The position numbers and the translations under genes are program-made. 64,000 bases of DNA, taken from NCBI RefSeq assembly GCF_022201045.2, contig NC_068559.1:2516501-2580500 (forward strand). The letters are read 5' to 3'. The notes beneath the pieces were generated by a model. The model was not told the origin of the DNA. It searched no databases and was given only the letters and a program-made list of their open reading frames with translations. The DNA is from Citrus sinensis (taxonomy: Eukaryota; Streptophyta; Magnoliopsida; Sapindales; Rutaceae). This document shows positions 13,446 to 24,824 of this stretch, one piece after another; the first letter of the stretch is position 1, and the number at the start of each line of letters is the position of its first letter.

Positions 13446-15824
13446 CTACAGGAATGGGGGCAGTATTACCCATCGCCGTGGATACTTGGGCCTTCCGTCT
13501 TTTCCATCAAATAGCTGCAGATCACAAGGGGTGAACGTAAGCAAAACATTCTATATAAAACAACACAAGAATATTGGAAAACTATCAATGCTCTCATTTT
13601 CAGGAATCAAGATTATCAAGACTTTCAAATGCCTACAATTGATTTTCCTACCTGGAATATAATTTCAATGAACCAGTTAATGTAACAACTATACCCTCTC
13701 TATTTATGCAATAGCCAAAAGCAATTTAGGTTTCCAAATAAATCTGATTATGATCTAAACCGAACAAGAAAGCACTAATTATGCAACACTTGATCTGAAT
13801 GAACTAAGGTAATTTGATAGTTTAATTTCAGACAAGATAAAAGTCTGATCCAATAACATCCGAGAAATTGAGTCTACTTATCCAAGTCTGGCCACACCGT
13901 CAGCCACTTCTGAACTTATGTGCGCATCTATATTATTCATCTAATGTGTATATAATGTAACCATAATGTGTAGATTCGCATAGCAGTAGATGTGATAGGC
14001 ATCCACGGCAAACAAATGAATTCTCATACACAAAAGATAATTCACAAAAGACAGTATCATTTCAGTATATAGTTTTAGTATCAGACACTACCAAGATTCA
14101 GTTCTCCTAACCTAGATAGGCCTAAATGTGGAAAAAGGCATCAAAAGGAAGATGTAAATCAGTCCAGTATAAATGAAGAATTCCAAAGCTATGCATCCAA
14201 GTTGAAAAAAAAAAAAAACAACTACAAGCTAAGAAGTTACCTTCTTCAAACGACGATGCTTTGCGAGGGCCCAATTGGTCATAATAAGTGCAGCAACCAC
14301 AAGAAAGATGTAGCCTGCAACAGTCTGTGTCGCAATATTGAATCCCAGCCACTGATAAATTTCTGTAGTGTAATTAGCACAGGTCACAATATTGAACAGA
14401 AACCCCCGAGGGATTTGATACCCTCCACTTCCATCAGCGCTACGAAGATTCTTCAGCAATATATGGCAATAAAAGTTTGCGATCTGACAAATTATTCCAA
14501 AAGCAAAGCCAATCTTCATTTGGAGGTCACTAACTGGGGTATATCGTGGGTGGTTCACATAGTAGGCAATATAAGAACCAAAGGACCAATAATAAGCACA
14601 GTTCCTAAACACATTCGAAATTGGCGACGTTGCATGACTGAAGCGGTGCACAAAAAATGTTTCCATAATTCGTTTGAAGTAGTGGAAACACCAGTAGTAT
14701 AAAGCATATGTCTGAACTGGGTGAATGACACGCTCCCCTTTATAGCCAAAGAATTGATAGACAGGGAAGTAGTAAAAAATGGGATAGAGAATCAAAGGAC
14801 CCAAGTACTCAAAGAAGAAAAGTGTACGATAGGAAACTTGTGGACCCAGGTCCTTGAACATTACAGTCAAGTTGCCCGAGTTTCCATCAGAGTATTCTTT
14901 GAGACTCTTCTTGTAATCGAGGACAGTAGCTCTCTGCTTGGATCCAGGAGGGAGTGGGAGGGTTAGCCTCTGCCTTGAAGGGTAAATTTTTTTGGCTGTT
15001 GAGAAAAGGCACAAAAAATTAGCTTATAGAATTGAAATTACATCTGGGATTGCCAATATACAAATATATTGTGTGAAATAGCTCAATCAAATGGAATTAT
15101 CAAAATCAAATTTTTAACAGGGTATGGTATTTTAGGGAAAAAGTTTAGACAGTGAACAGTGGATCATGCGATGTTGCAAATAACTAATTTACATTAAAAC
15201 TTGAAAGCCAGGGACCACTGACCAGCAAACGATAGAAATGATACAACTGTGAGCACGAAGAATCAATAAAAATCAGCCTCTTCAAGAATTGTTGTAAGTT
15301 TCTGTCCTTTTCACTTCTTATTACTCTTTTCGTTTACTTTTTCTAACATTTCTAGTACCAACTAATTCATAGTAAAAATTTAAAGACATGGTTCACACAA
15401 ATGTCTATCCACAACTAAAGAAAATGCATAACAGAGTCTTCAACTACTTATCAAACACTCAGGATGCTGCAATAATTAGTGAGAAGAAGCAAAATGCAAT
15501 CTTTCTGAATGAAATCAAACCTCCAATACAACCAATGGCATAATTAAAACAAGTCAAAAAAATAGAAATATAGGACTTACTTCGCTTATGAATTGCCTCC
15601 TGCAGATCAGCCACTGTGGCCTACAAAATCAAAGAAAATACAAAAAATCAAATAAAGCAACCATGAAAAAGTTTACACTTCAATTGTCTCCATTGTCCAA
15701 GTGAACAAACAGAACAAAAAAAAGATTTTTTAAGGGACAAAGTGAACAAACATACTGAATCATTAAGTTCAAGCCCTCCTTTGATAACTTCTCGACCGCT
15801 GCGTGAAATTACAGTCACCTTCAT
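13446..15824 (-). CDS. CER10: Very-long-chain trans-2-enoyl-CoA reductase (CER10/ECR)
   Basis: Last step of the ER fatty-acid elongation cycle: NADPH-dependent reduction of trans-2-enoyl-CoA, feeding cuticular wax, sphingolipids and seed oils. Exons 15824-15756, 15620-15581, 14995-14241 and 13514-13446 give 933 nt and 310 residues, equal to the Arabidopsis protein length. The N terminus [20 protein letters not shown] is the ubiquitin-like fold typical of this family; it is followed by membrane segments such as [20 protein letters not shown]. The C-terminal steroid 5-alpha-reductase-type domain shows [20 protein letters not shown] and [21 protein letters not shown], carrying the conserved catalytic Lys/Arg/His/Tyr region. 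It ends [12 protein letters not shown], the expected short tail. All junctions are GT-AG and in frame. Its 5' end faces a Mutator-like element at 16.5 kb. Confidence 0.95.
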
Positions 15825-16533
15825 TTTGTTTTTACTTTCTTCGGAAGATACCCGCTTCAGCAAATAGACAAACAAACAAACCCTTTAAGTATCAGCAGGA
15901 TTGGTAGAGAAGACGATAAGCCTGAAAGCTGAAATGGGAAATTTAATGAGATCTGGAAAGTGGAAACGAGTTCGATGATAGAACTGGGTGGCCAAGTAGA
16001 TGTAGATGCATAATAAAGGCGTGTGGTTGGGGGTAGGAGAGCTAACCAAAGCGAACCGATGAACCACGCTGACAAATCCTTCCCTCGTTATTTCTTATGA
16101 GAACTTGCTTGTTTCAATTTTGCTCTTGCTGTTAAATCACTCCGCCTGGGCCGTTTGATTAATGTCGATAGATCCGCAGTTTACTGCATCCTAAAAAATG
16201 GACGGTTCGTTTTCAAAGTCAACGAAATCAGTTGTTAATACTTCATACTGTTTGTTTTTTTTAAGTCATTAAATCGATTTCTAACTTTTTTTTTCTTGTA
16301 AAATTTTACACGGTATCTAAGGTTATCATATCTCACAATCTAAGTACCTGTTAGATAACTAAATTTAAGTTAATTTTTACTGATTCTCTGAACTATCTAA
16401 GAGTGGCGATAATGTGACACTTGGATTATTTTTATTTGGGATTTAAATTCGCCTATGATCAAATCTTCTTTCGAATAAATTTTATTAACATAATTAGTGG
16501 TTAATCAATTAAAAAATAAAAATAGTTAAATCT
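15825..16533 (-). promoter_or_regulatory. CER10 upstream region
   Basis: About 700 bp between the CER10 start codon and the target duplication of the neighbouring Mutator-like element. It should hold the leader and promoter of the reductase gene. Minus-strand open frames at 15857-16075 lie in the leader and look non-coding. I could not place a TATA box with confidence. Confidence 0.4.
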
Positions 16534-16542
16534 TTATAATAA

Positions 16543-17850
16543 TTTGACACTAAAATATAGGTGTTAAAAATTTAAAAAATGCTAGTTACTCCGAGTCAAG
16601 CCCCGGGTCAAACCCTAAAAGCAATAAACGACGTTGTTTCAATCCTTTTTTTTTCCCCTTTCATTCTTCCTAAAACGACGTCGTTTTAGCTTGGTTAAGG
16701 CAAAATCAACAACAGCCCCAAATTACTCTTTCTCTTCGTCTCACAACAGCCTCAAATTGCTTTCTCATTCTCTTCGTCTCACAACCCCTTTCTCCTTCTA
16801 TTTTTCTGTTTCTCTTTCGCTTTATTTCACAGCCACCATCACGCATACCCACCATTAATTATCGGTAATTTGTTAAATTTGGAAACTATAATATAGAAAC
16901 AAAATGAAATAACTCAAGATTCACAAACATAGAAACAAATACTCAGCTTATTACCCATTATGTTAACTTAATTTAACATCAATAGCAATATCGCTTCACA
17001 AAATAAAACAACAAATTCTTTGCAAACGGCTTTCTCATAAACTTGACAAATACAAACAGTTTTAATAAGGAAATCTTGGCCTGCATGCGCAATACAGGAC
17101 ATCTAGAGATGTAATTAATAGTTAGTCCAACAAATTACACAATAGCCAAAATTAACAATGGCGCGTGAGCATATAATTTACCAACAAATTGCATGATAGT
17201 CTTCTATTCACAGCAGAAAGCTAACTAGTTTCCCTAATATATATAAGAAAAACTAATGTTGCCAAATTCAAGTAAAATTCAAGCTTCGAAAATAAGCTGC
17301 TGCCAACAAAGAGAGGACCTTAGTTACTGGGAAAGTCATGTAGAATCAAAACTTAACTTTCAAGGGTAGATGTCGAAACTCAATCTTCTGTCAAAAAATT
17401 TTCGCGGCTATCGTAAATGCCGAAACTCATCCTTCAACAACAATGCCGACACTCATCATTGTTCAAACTTTCTTTTTTGTCTTTTGGTGGTGCCGATGGC
17501 TAGGTATATGTGATGGAACTCTACGTGATGGTGGTTGCCAGGCTGATGATTGTTGGTGTGGTGGGTGTTGATGGTTGGGTATGCGTGATGGTGGCTGTGA
17601 AACGAAGGGGAAGAGAAACAGAGAAATAGAAGGAGAAAGGCTGTGAGACGAAGAGAAAAAGAAAGCAATTTGGGGCTGTAACAATTTTGCCTTAACAAAG
17701 CTAAAACGATGTCGTTTTAACTTGAATGAAAGGAAAAAAGAGAGAGATTAAAACGATGTCATTTATTGTTTTTGGGTTTGACTTGGGTAAATAACAGAAC
17801 TTTAAAAAATTTTAACACTAAAATGTAGGTGTTAAAAAATTTTTAAAAAC
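16543..17850. mobile_element. Mutator-like (MULE) non-autonomous element with ~300-bp inverted ends
   Basis: The left end (about 16543-16855) and the right end (about 17583-17850) are imperfect inverted copies of each other. Both hold a TAACACC/GGTGTTA palindrome, a GGTTTGAC-type word, an AAAACGACGTCGTTTT palindrome (AAAACGATGTCGTTTT on the right) and a CT-rich block ending in CACCATCACGCATACCCA. The direct repeat TTATAATAA flanks the element at 16534-16542 and 17851-17859: 9 bp, the size made by Mutator transposases. The ~600-bp core (16861-17450) matches neither end and has no transposase frame. The two open frames at 16634-16858 and 17456-17698 encode similar peptides only because they lie in the two inverted ends. 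Confidence 0.8.
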
Positions 17851-17859
17851 TTATAATAA

Positions 17860-19316
17860 CTCAGATTAAGAAATAAAGAATCTTAATCCTTTAATCAGAC
17901 GTCAAATCACAATATTGACAAAGTGACAAACATGGAGACAAACTAATATACTGTGAAAATACTTTGCTATAACAATACCTTCACTCACTGTTCGTGGACC
18001 TAAACCCGATAACAAAGCACCATTAGCATTTTAACTTTGTGTCGTTATAAATTTATACTGCTATGATTTAAAAGAAATAGAAGAATGAAATTGTGATGAT
18101 GATTTCTCAAGTCTTTTTCCGAGTCCTGTCCTACAACATTTAGTGAACCTTAGCAGCCATCCACCAACTTATATCCACTCAGTTTGACAATTCAATGCTT
18201 TTTAGTGCACAAAATAGCAGGGTATTATTATTATTATTATTATTATTTTTAGTTTTACTTATATTAATTGATGATAGGACGAGTGAATTATGGTAGCAAC
18301 AGCAGTTATGGGGATTGTCTCCCCAGTCCACGAGAATTTCTCATAACACTTGTCATATTTTTTGAACAAATTATTATTTTTTTTAATTTCTTACTTCCGA
18401 TACATGAATTTCAGTGGCCAAATAAATAAAAATACCTAAAAGCACTTGATCAAATAAGGAAGCACACACTTATCATACTCAATAATTGTTAAATTATAAA
18501 GAATTAGAAAGTGTTTTATGTTAATTTAATTCGTGTGTCTGCCATAAAATTTTAGAGTGGATAGTTGGGAAATATTAATTGGTTACTTAACTTCAAAATT
18601 CAATAGAAACACATCGATATTAAACAAACTTTACGTATGTTGGATATTGTTGTTCACTATTATTCTCGGTTTATCTCCGATGGTAACATCATTAGCATTT
18701 AACGCACCAAGGCACAAAGATTCCAATGAAACTCAGAATGTTACAGGAAAATCACACATTAGCTACCAGACATGGCATCTAACTAGATTGGTAATAAGGT
18801 TGAATGCCTGCATGGGTAATAAAAAAATTGTCAAAGCTAGGCTAAGCAACAAAAGCCTTGCATCTAGTTGACACAGCTGTTTCCGCCAAAAGACCAGACT
18901 GTTTGTGCAATTCTACGCTAGATCAAGCATGCATGCATGGTTTTGCATAAAGTCAGAGTTTATTTCAGATTTTTTTGAAATGATATGGAGCTAATTAAGG
19001 CAATTTGACAGCAAGTGGCATTAGTGGGCATAGAAATTTGAAAATGTACCTGCCTCAGCCTCTGAGAGAGTTCTGATGGAGTTTCTTAACAATTTTTTGC
19101 CGTCGTCAGGTGTCAATTATGTTGTTAATTTCATTACATGTCATAATATCATGTAGTCTAACAAAGCAAAAGGAGAAATGAAAAATAAAAATGTCTCGTC
19201 ATACTATAAATATAATACATGTGTACATTATGTAATGGCTAAAATCTGAAACAGAAGCAGGAGGAAAGGAGTTGAGATTGATGAATTGTTGTCATAATAC
19301 GGGGTGTTGATGACGG
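17860..19316. other. Intergenic spacer with a short TTA microsatellite
   Basis: AT-rich spacer. A (ATT)n run lies at about 18223-18246. The open frame at 18557-18871 has no recognisable protein features and no splice context. This stretch also holds the 3' untranslated region of the membrane-protein gene that ends at 19317. Confidence 0.4.
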
Positions 19317-20510
19317 TCATTTTCTGATGTTCTTGGAGTAGAATATCGGAACAAGGTACAAGTAGAGCTTGTTGATCCCCCAAAGAGCTAGCACGATAAG
19401 GATGTCATCCCAAAAGTTCTCCGGCTTAATATCCATCCAAAATACGATATCTCCTCCGATCAAAATGCAATCTGGTCTTGCGAGTGCTGCAGTTGTGTTA
19501 CGCAATTCGCTCCTCTTAACTTCTCCCAGAGGTTCGGGTGCAAGATCCTCTGGACCTCCATTATCGCATTTTGCGCCTTTAACCTCGTTTGTGAGCAATG
19601 CCTTCAACGGATATCTGGTTGCAGAAATGCGACGATGCCCTTGCGTCGAGAAAAATCTGCATGTATGGAAGCAAAGAGCGGCTGTGGCAATCGCAACAGC
19701 ATAACCTGTGATGTAACTGGGTAAAAGTGCACTGACAAGCATCAGATAAGCATTTGTGGATATGAGTAATGCATGAAAGATCATCCAGAAGTTGAAGAGA
19801 CTAATATGAAGTTTAAGCAGACGTTTGGTTATTGCACCAAATGTTAGGCTAGCCTTGAACGGCATATAAACTGACAGGGAGGAGATGACATAAGATGAAG
19901 CACGATAAGCATTGTGGGATGTTTCTCTAATGAAGATGAAACTTCCTTGAACGAAGGTTGGGACATCATCATTGAAAGAGAAGAAAACAAGACATAATGC
20001 AAGGATGCAGAAACTGAGAAGCCAGTTAACGGCTTTGAAGTCATGGTGGCTCAAGTGCTTGAATAGTGAGCATAGTATGAGTGCCATCACCGTCAACACA
20101 ATTTCAGGAGTTCGAATCACATTCAGTGCTGTACCCCATGAGAGAACAGCAACCTCTTGGAGCCATGGGTTTGCAAATTTGGGACTCTGGTATGGTTCAT
20201 CGAGGACTTGTTCTTCTTCCATCTCTAACTCTTCTTCGGAAGGAGCATATGAATCTGATGATGTGCTAAAAACTACTGGAGTTTTTGGGCGGGAAGGAGT
20301 TTGTCGAGGAGTTGAATAATATTCACTCGAGGCGAAACTTCTAGCTCCAGGCAGTAGTGTTTTTGCCGGTGTTCTTGCAGGAGTCCATGGTGCTGGGCCA
20401 GGCGTTCCCACAACACCATGATAGAGCCAGATTGAGAAATCTTTGTAGAATCGAGAAGCCAACCGGTGATTATAGACACCGCTATGCATATTGGTTCGCG
20501 TTGCAACCAT
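19317..20510 (-). CDS. Uncharacterised plant multi-pass membrane protein, 397 residues
   Basis: A single uninterrupted minus-strand frame starting [21 protein letters not shown] do not recognise the family. Residues 30-80 are Pro/Thr-rich with repeated TP dipeptides ([15 protein letters not shown]), followed by an acidic patch ([15 protein letters not shown], about 91-105). Hydrophobic segments lie at about 137-150, 161-179, 238-262, 268-286 and 369-391, so four to five membrane passes are likely. Two conserved-looking loops follow: an amphipathic stretch around 197-235 and a soluble segment around 290-365 holding [20 protein letters not shown]. The absence of introns over 1.2 kb, the balanced composition and the lack of stops argue for a real gene. 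A Pro-rich cytosolic N terminus ahead of several helices resembles some plant nuclear-envelope or ER proteins, but that is only an analogy. Confidence 0.75.
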   Translation of the reverse strand: MVATRTNMHSGVYNHRLASRFYKDFSIWLYHGVVGTPGPAPWTPARTPAKTLLPGARSFASSEYYSTPRQTPSRPKTPVVFSTSSDSYAPSEEELEMEEEQVLDEPYQSPKFANPWLQEVAVLSWGTALNVIRTPEIVLTVMALILCSLFKHLSHHDFKAVNWLLSFCILALCLVFFSFNDDVPTFVQGSFIFIRETSHNAYRASSYVISSLSVYMPFKASLTFGAITKRLLKLHISLFNFWMIFHALLISTNAYLMLVSALLPSYITGYAVAIATAALCFHTCRFFSTQGHRRISATRYPLKALLTNEVKGAKCDNGGPEDLAPEPLGEVKRSELRNTTAALARPDCILIGGDIVFWMDIKPENFWDDILIVLALWGINKLYLYLVPIFYSKNIRK

Positions 20511-20880
20511 CTTCCTCTCCAGGGAAGTATCGAACTCCTACTCATTGCCACCATTATTCTAATAATTATATTAGTAGAATGACTTGAAGCAGATTTGTTA
20601 GAACAAGTTTCCTGGAGAAGACAATTTTATTATTTAATATAAACTGCTAAGCAGCAAGCACTTCGGTTGTGTCCCAATCTTTGTATGTACCGATAACTTA
20701 AAAAGGTACAAGATAGTGTCTAAGATGACAAGACAAACGAAAAAAGTTAAACAATGAAAAAACTGTTGCCCTAGTTTTCATCCAAATATTCATTACTTTT
20801 CTTATCGAAACAGTGACACAACAAGACACAAGAATTAGTGAAGGAAAAAACAGAAACTTTCAGCTACAGATGCCGTAGCA
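20511..20880 (-). other. Spacer upstream of the membrane-protein gene
   Basis: 370 bp between two minus-strand genes. It must hold the leader and promoter of the 397-residue membrane protein and the 3' untranslated region of the small UQCC6-like gene. Nothing else is recognisable. Confidence 0.4.
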
Positions 20881-21189
20881 TCATTTCTCAGGATGCTGTT
20901 TGCCGATAGCCCCATCAATTTTTTCCACCGGAGGCAGTGTCTGCAAGCAAAAGAAATTAAAACATTTTATCGAACAGCTTACGGGCAATCGAGAATTGTA
21001 AGTCAGGCATTTTATCAAACAGCTTCCGAGTGTGAAGAAAAGAAACAAGAGAAATATAATTACAAGGTCAGGCTTATAGATGTTGTGGACGACAGAGGCG
21101 CCGGCGAGAAGCGACACGATAACCACGACGCAAGACCACGCCAGTGACGGAGTCCCGGTGGGCTGCTTTGCTCCGAATTTTGTATTCAT
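20881..21189 (-). CDS. UQCC6/BRAWNIN-like mitochondrial complex III assembly microprotein
   Basis: Two exons, 21189-21064 and 20940-20881, joined GT-AG in frame, give 61 residues starting MNTKFGAKQPTGTPSLAWSC. One membrane helix (about 18-33, WSCVVVIVSLLAGASVV) is followed by VHNIYKPDLTLPPVEK. That arrangement, a helix ending AGAxVVH, then Y-x-PDLT-x-P, is the signature of the human microprotein BRAWNIN (UQCC6, C12orf73; DUF4516), an inner-membrane factor needed to build respiratory complex III. The motif spans the exon junction (PDL before, TLPP after), which supports the splice model. The C terminus is short and charged (GAIGKQHPEK). A longer frame reading upstream of the ATG and through the intron is not needed. 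Its promoter sits next to the left edge of the DC1 duplication. Confidence 0.8.
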   Translation of the reverse strand: MNTKFGAKQPTGTPSLAWSCVVVIVSLLAGASVVHNIYKPDLVIIFLLFLFFTLGSCLIKCLTYNSRLPVSCSIKCFNFFCLQTLPPVEKIDGAIGKQHPEK

Positions 21190-21718
21190 GTTCTCTTCAG
21201 AAAGGAAAGAACGAATGAGCACAGTGACTTCAGTGCCTTTCACAGGAAAACAATTATGTGAGGAGGAATTGTGGAATCCAAGCCCAAAAGATTTGCTTGG
21301 GCTGAGGCCCATACTAGGGGCTCTATTTTCTTTAAACTTATTTTTCAAAAATTAGTGTTGTAATGTTTATTGAAAAACGTAGGAAACAGGGCAGAAAAGC
21401 CTCATTAGCTTCCCAACAAGAGCAATCTTTCTTGATAGTCGGCTTTGTGTTTTGCAGTTGAAAATGAAATTTGATAAGTAATTAATATCTAGACTCGTTT
21501 CTCTATAACTAATATCCTAATCCTAATTAAGCAACTGTAAAACCATTACCTTTAATTAATTCAGCTCTTCATCAACGTATATGCAGATAATTAGTCCTGT
21601 TGATTAGGTTAATTGTTGTTCATTAACCATGTCTCGAGTCATTGCCATTACCTCCTATTTCATGTACCGCGTGACCCTACAACTCATTAACATTCAGACA
21701 CACTAACAAGAAATTCAA

Positions 21719-22318
21719 GAGAATTTCTCCGAAACGCAAAACCAGGACCCTTTTTTCCACAAGATCTCTTGTTACCATTCTGGTTTAACAAATGAAATGA
21801 AAGTAGCAGGAAGCTAGCAGTAGTTTTCAGGCACCAGTCGTTTTCTTGATTCTGTCTCTCCATTTTCTGAATTTCATTGCAATTGCAATGAAAGTTATTT
21901 GGTCATGTTTCTTTTGCCTTTCTGCATGCCTCTCCCTCCAGTTTAATTACTGTTTCAAATTAATTTTGGATTAATTAACCATATAATATGCCCTGGCTGC
22001 TTAACTAAATAATAAAAAATTCCCAATTTTTCATGAGAATTTCTCTGAAACGCAAAACCAGGACCCTTTTTTCCACAAGATCTCTTGTTAACATTTCTGG
22101 TTTAATAGATGAAATGAAAGTAGAAGGAAGCTAGCAGTATTTTTAATGCCTCGGTCGTTTTCTTGATTCTGTCTCTCCATTTTCTGACTGTCATTGCAAT
22201 TGCAATGAAAGTTATTTGGTCACGTTACTTCTGCGTTTCTGCCTTAATTACTGTTTTAATTAATTTTGGATTAATTAACCATCTGATATGCCTTTGCTGC
22301 TTAACTAAATAATAAAAA
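21719..22318. repeat. Tandem duplication of ~290 bp upstream of the first DC1 gene
   Basis: Copy 1 at 21719-22018 and copy 2 at 22035-22318 both run from GAGAATTTCTC(C/T)GAAACGCAA to CTTAACTAAATAATAAAAA, with scattered substitutions and small deletions in copy 2. Each contains the partly palindromic word CATTGCAATTGCAATG. Unit B retains only the start of one copy, so the tandem may have arisen in unit A after the larger duplication, or the second copy was lost from B. Confidence 0.85.
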
Positions 22319-22526
22319 CTGTGGCATATTATATAGTTACTGGTAATAATCTTATTCAACGGGGTTCCCACGAAATTTCTCATTATCAACCCAATTATTT
22401 TCCAACGAAAAGGAGAAGAAAATACAGTGAATTGAATAACCATAGCTATAGCGCATATAAGATTGGCCTTGGCCTCTAATGCTTGCCATTATATATCGTT
22501 CCCTTTTGTTCTTTATTAGTTTCATT

Positions 22527-23476
22527 ATGGGACAAGCATCTTCTAATTTCTCATCTTCCTCTTCAAGAGATGATCAGTTCATTGCACATGCTAAAACAAT
22601 AAGGTATTTTTTTTTGTACATTTCCTTTTTCATATTAATTTATACATATATAAATCTCAACCCTAGATTTTTTTATATTTTAATTAATGAAATAATTTTT
22701 TGTCTTAAAGCAGGTCTCCGTATACAAGTATGGGAAAGACTCATCCTATCCACCCTCACGAGCTGGAGCTGAAAAGCTACAAAAAACCCTACACTTGCGA
22801 TGGCTGCAAGGAGTTAGGGTTCGGGGCACGCTACAGATGTGACAAGTGCGACTTTGATCTTCACCAAGATTGCATGCTCGCAACCCCCATCGCCCACCAC
22901 GACTTCTTCAAAAACTCCACCTTCAAAATCTTCCACCAACCTCCTCAAAAATGTTCTCATTATTGTCAGGACTGCCAAAGATACTGTGACGCCTGTGGAA
23001 AACCTGTTCGAGGTTTCTCCTACCATTGCGAAAAAGAAGGGTGGGATCTTCATCCCTGTTGCCGAAATCTTCCGAGTAATTTGCCTATTAAAAATATTAA
23101 GTTTAAGCTTCGCGATAAGGTGTCATCAAAGTGCATATGGTGCAAGAAGAGGAATCTTGAAGGCACTGTGTCCGGCATCAGGGGCTGGTCCTATGTATCC
23201 GAATGTAAAGAGTATCGTTTTCATGTCCATTGCGCGATGGACATGGTAATAGATGGATGGAGGAACGGTGCTTTCAGTAGTCATGATGGCAATAGTTTGA
23301 CGGCTTTGGAGAACTTGGAGCTTCCTCTTCTGCGCCAATACTTGAGTGGGAATCGAAGGAGGAGTAGCAAATTTATGAAGGTGATGAAGATTGTGTTCAA
23401 AACTATTGTGGGAATTCTTCTAGGTGACCCAACAGTAGTTCTCACGGGGCTTCTTGTCGACTTGGTCGCAAAATGA
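22527..23476 (+). CDS. DC1-domain (C1-like zinc finger) protein, copy A
   Basis: Exons 22527-22603 and 22714-23476 join in frame to 279 residues. The N terminus MGQASSNFSSSSSRDDQF begins Met-Gly with Ser at position 6, a good N-myristoylation context. DC1-type zinc-binding modules follow: CDGCKELGFGARYRCDKC with HQDC, then YCDACGKPVRGFSYHCEKEG with LHPCC, and a weaker third around CIWCKKRNLEG to VHCAMDM. The C terminus is basic and then hydrophobic (FKTIVGILLGDPTVVLTGLL), perhaps a membrane-associated helix. DC1 proteins are a large plant family with few known roles, several in hormone or stress signalling. A downstream ATG at 22730 would drop the first exon, but the splice is clean and copy B shares it. 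Function beyond zinc binding is unknown. Confidence 0.85.
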
Positions 23477-24824
23477 TACTAGGGTTTGTGTACAAATTAA
23501 CAGCCAAGCTTCTTCTTGATGTATTATATTGTGTGCTTGAAGGTTTTAGTTTAATTAAGTCGTGCGTACCGCGTATCACCGTCACTTGTACAAAATAAGG
23601 AGCGTACATATGTGTGCGGGATTTTTCCATGGAATTACACTTGTACTTCAAAGAAACTGTAATATGTCTTTTTGGGTTTATTGTATTTGGTAGAAATTAA
23701 GAAAAATTTTCGGTGGGATTGGTGCAATATTTCCTTTTTGATCATTCACTCCTTGCCATATTTATTTTTCAATCAATCATGAAAATATTTATTTATTTTT
23801 CAATCAATCATGAAAATATTTACAAATACATGGTAAAAATTGAATGAAAAAAAAATGTTTAGAGATATTATCAAATTTTTAATCTGCTTCATTAGTTAAT
23901 CCGTTTTTCACAAACAAAGATGGGAGAAAATTGCCTAAAATTTTACGTAAATTTATATAACAAGAAAAAATGCGTGCACCATGCTTAATATATCCTGAAC
24001 TTGCGAGGAATGAGCTCCAGGGGCTTCGTGGCTCAAAGTTTATTTACAAACTACTTCTAAATTTACTCAAGAAGGCAAGAATCATATACAAATAATGGTG
24101 TATAAATTGTAAACACATTGATTTTTTGTTTCTCTCCATCATCTAACTACCTATTTCATACAACACTAATTGGTACGCAATCAAAAGAGGAACCGGGATT
24201 TTGGTGTAACAGGGGCAAAATAAACATACTACTAAGTTGATGAGGCAAATACAAAAAATATGTAAACTGAGGGCGCAAAACATAAAATTTGTATAAGGCG
24301 CCTTCTGCCTCGTCTGTCCTGGAATTTCTTTTCAACCTCGGGAATGTGATGGACCCAGTTTATATCAGAAGGTTTGGGCCTATAAACTCTTTTCTAATGG
24401 GCTAGACCCAATTTACTCATTTTTTAAACATTTGCGAATGTACCAAATACAAATATCAAATCTACTCTGACCCCTGAAAAAAAAAAAAAGAAAAAAAATC
24501 TACTCTGACCCAAAAGTGGGGGGAAAAATCAGTGGTTATTATTCATAAAAAATACTGGTATAAGGGCAATTCCAGATTTCTAAGACAATTAGTTCAATGT
24601 TCAGAGAATAAACAAAAGCTTCAAACAGAAACACCAACATGTAAATTTGATCACAATAATTAGCAAAATATACAATCACAAAAGAAAAAGAAAAACATCA
24701 TCAAGCTAGCTCTTCAAATTAACAACAATACAGCTAAAGAGAACTTCAAATGATGACATTAATTTAATTAAACTTTCTTGGGAAGTGAATAGGAGGAGAA
24801 AACAGAAAGCATTGCCGTACAAAC
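23477..24824. other. 3' flank of DC1 copy A, duplicated in unit B
   Basis: AT-rich DNA including the 3' untranslated region; no gene seen. The whole stretch is repeated after copy B (35923-37267), showing that the duplication extends well past the gene. Confidence 0.6.

Larger units (their letters stand above)
21322..24824. repeat. Segmental duplication unit A
   Basis: Starting at CTATTTTCTTTAAACTTATT the DNA is closely repeated in unit B, which starts at 31638. The match runs through the promoter, the DC1 gene and over 1.3 kb of 3' flank. It ends at CATTGCCGTACAAAC (24824), where a Copia-type LTR begins at once. Compared with unit B, this unit lacks about 960 bp after 21640 but has an extra tandem copy of about 290 bp (21719-22018 and 22035-22318). 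Copies appear more than 90% alike by eye. Confidence 0.85.

Noticed and set aside
16634-17698. Two similar Ser/Phe-rich small peptides on opposite strands
   Set aside because: They are similar because they sit in the two inverted ends of one Mutator-like element. Composition is CT-rich repeat DNA, not protein.
18557-18871. 104-residue open frame
   Set aside because: No recognisable motif, no splice or promoter context and biased AT-rich codons.
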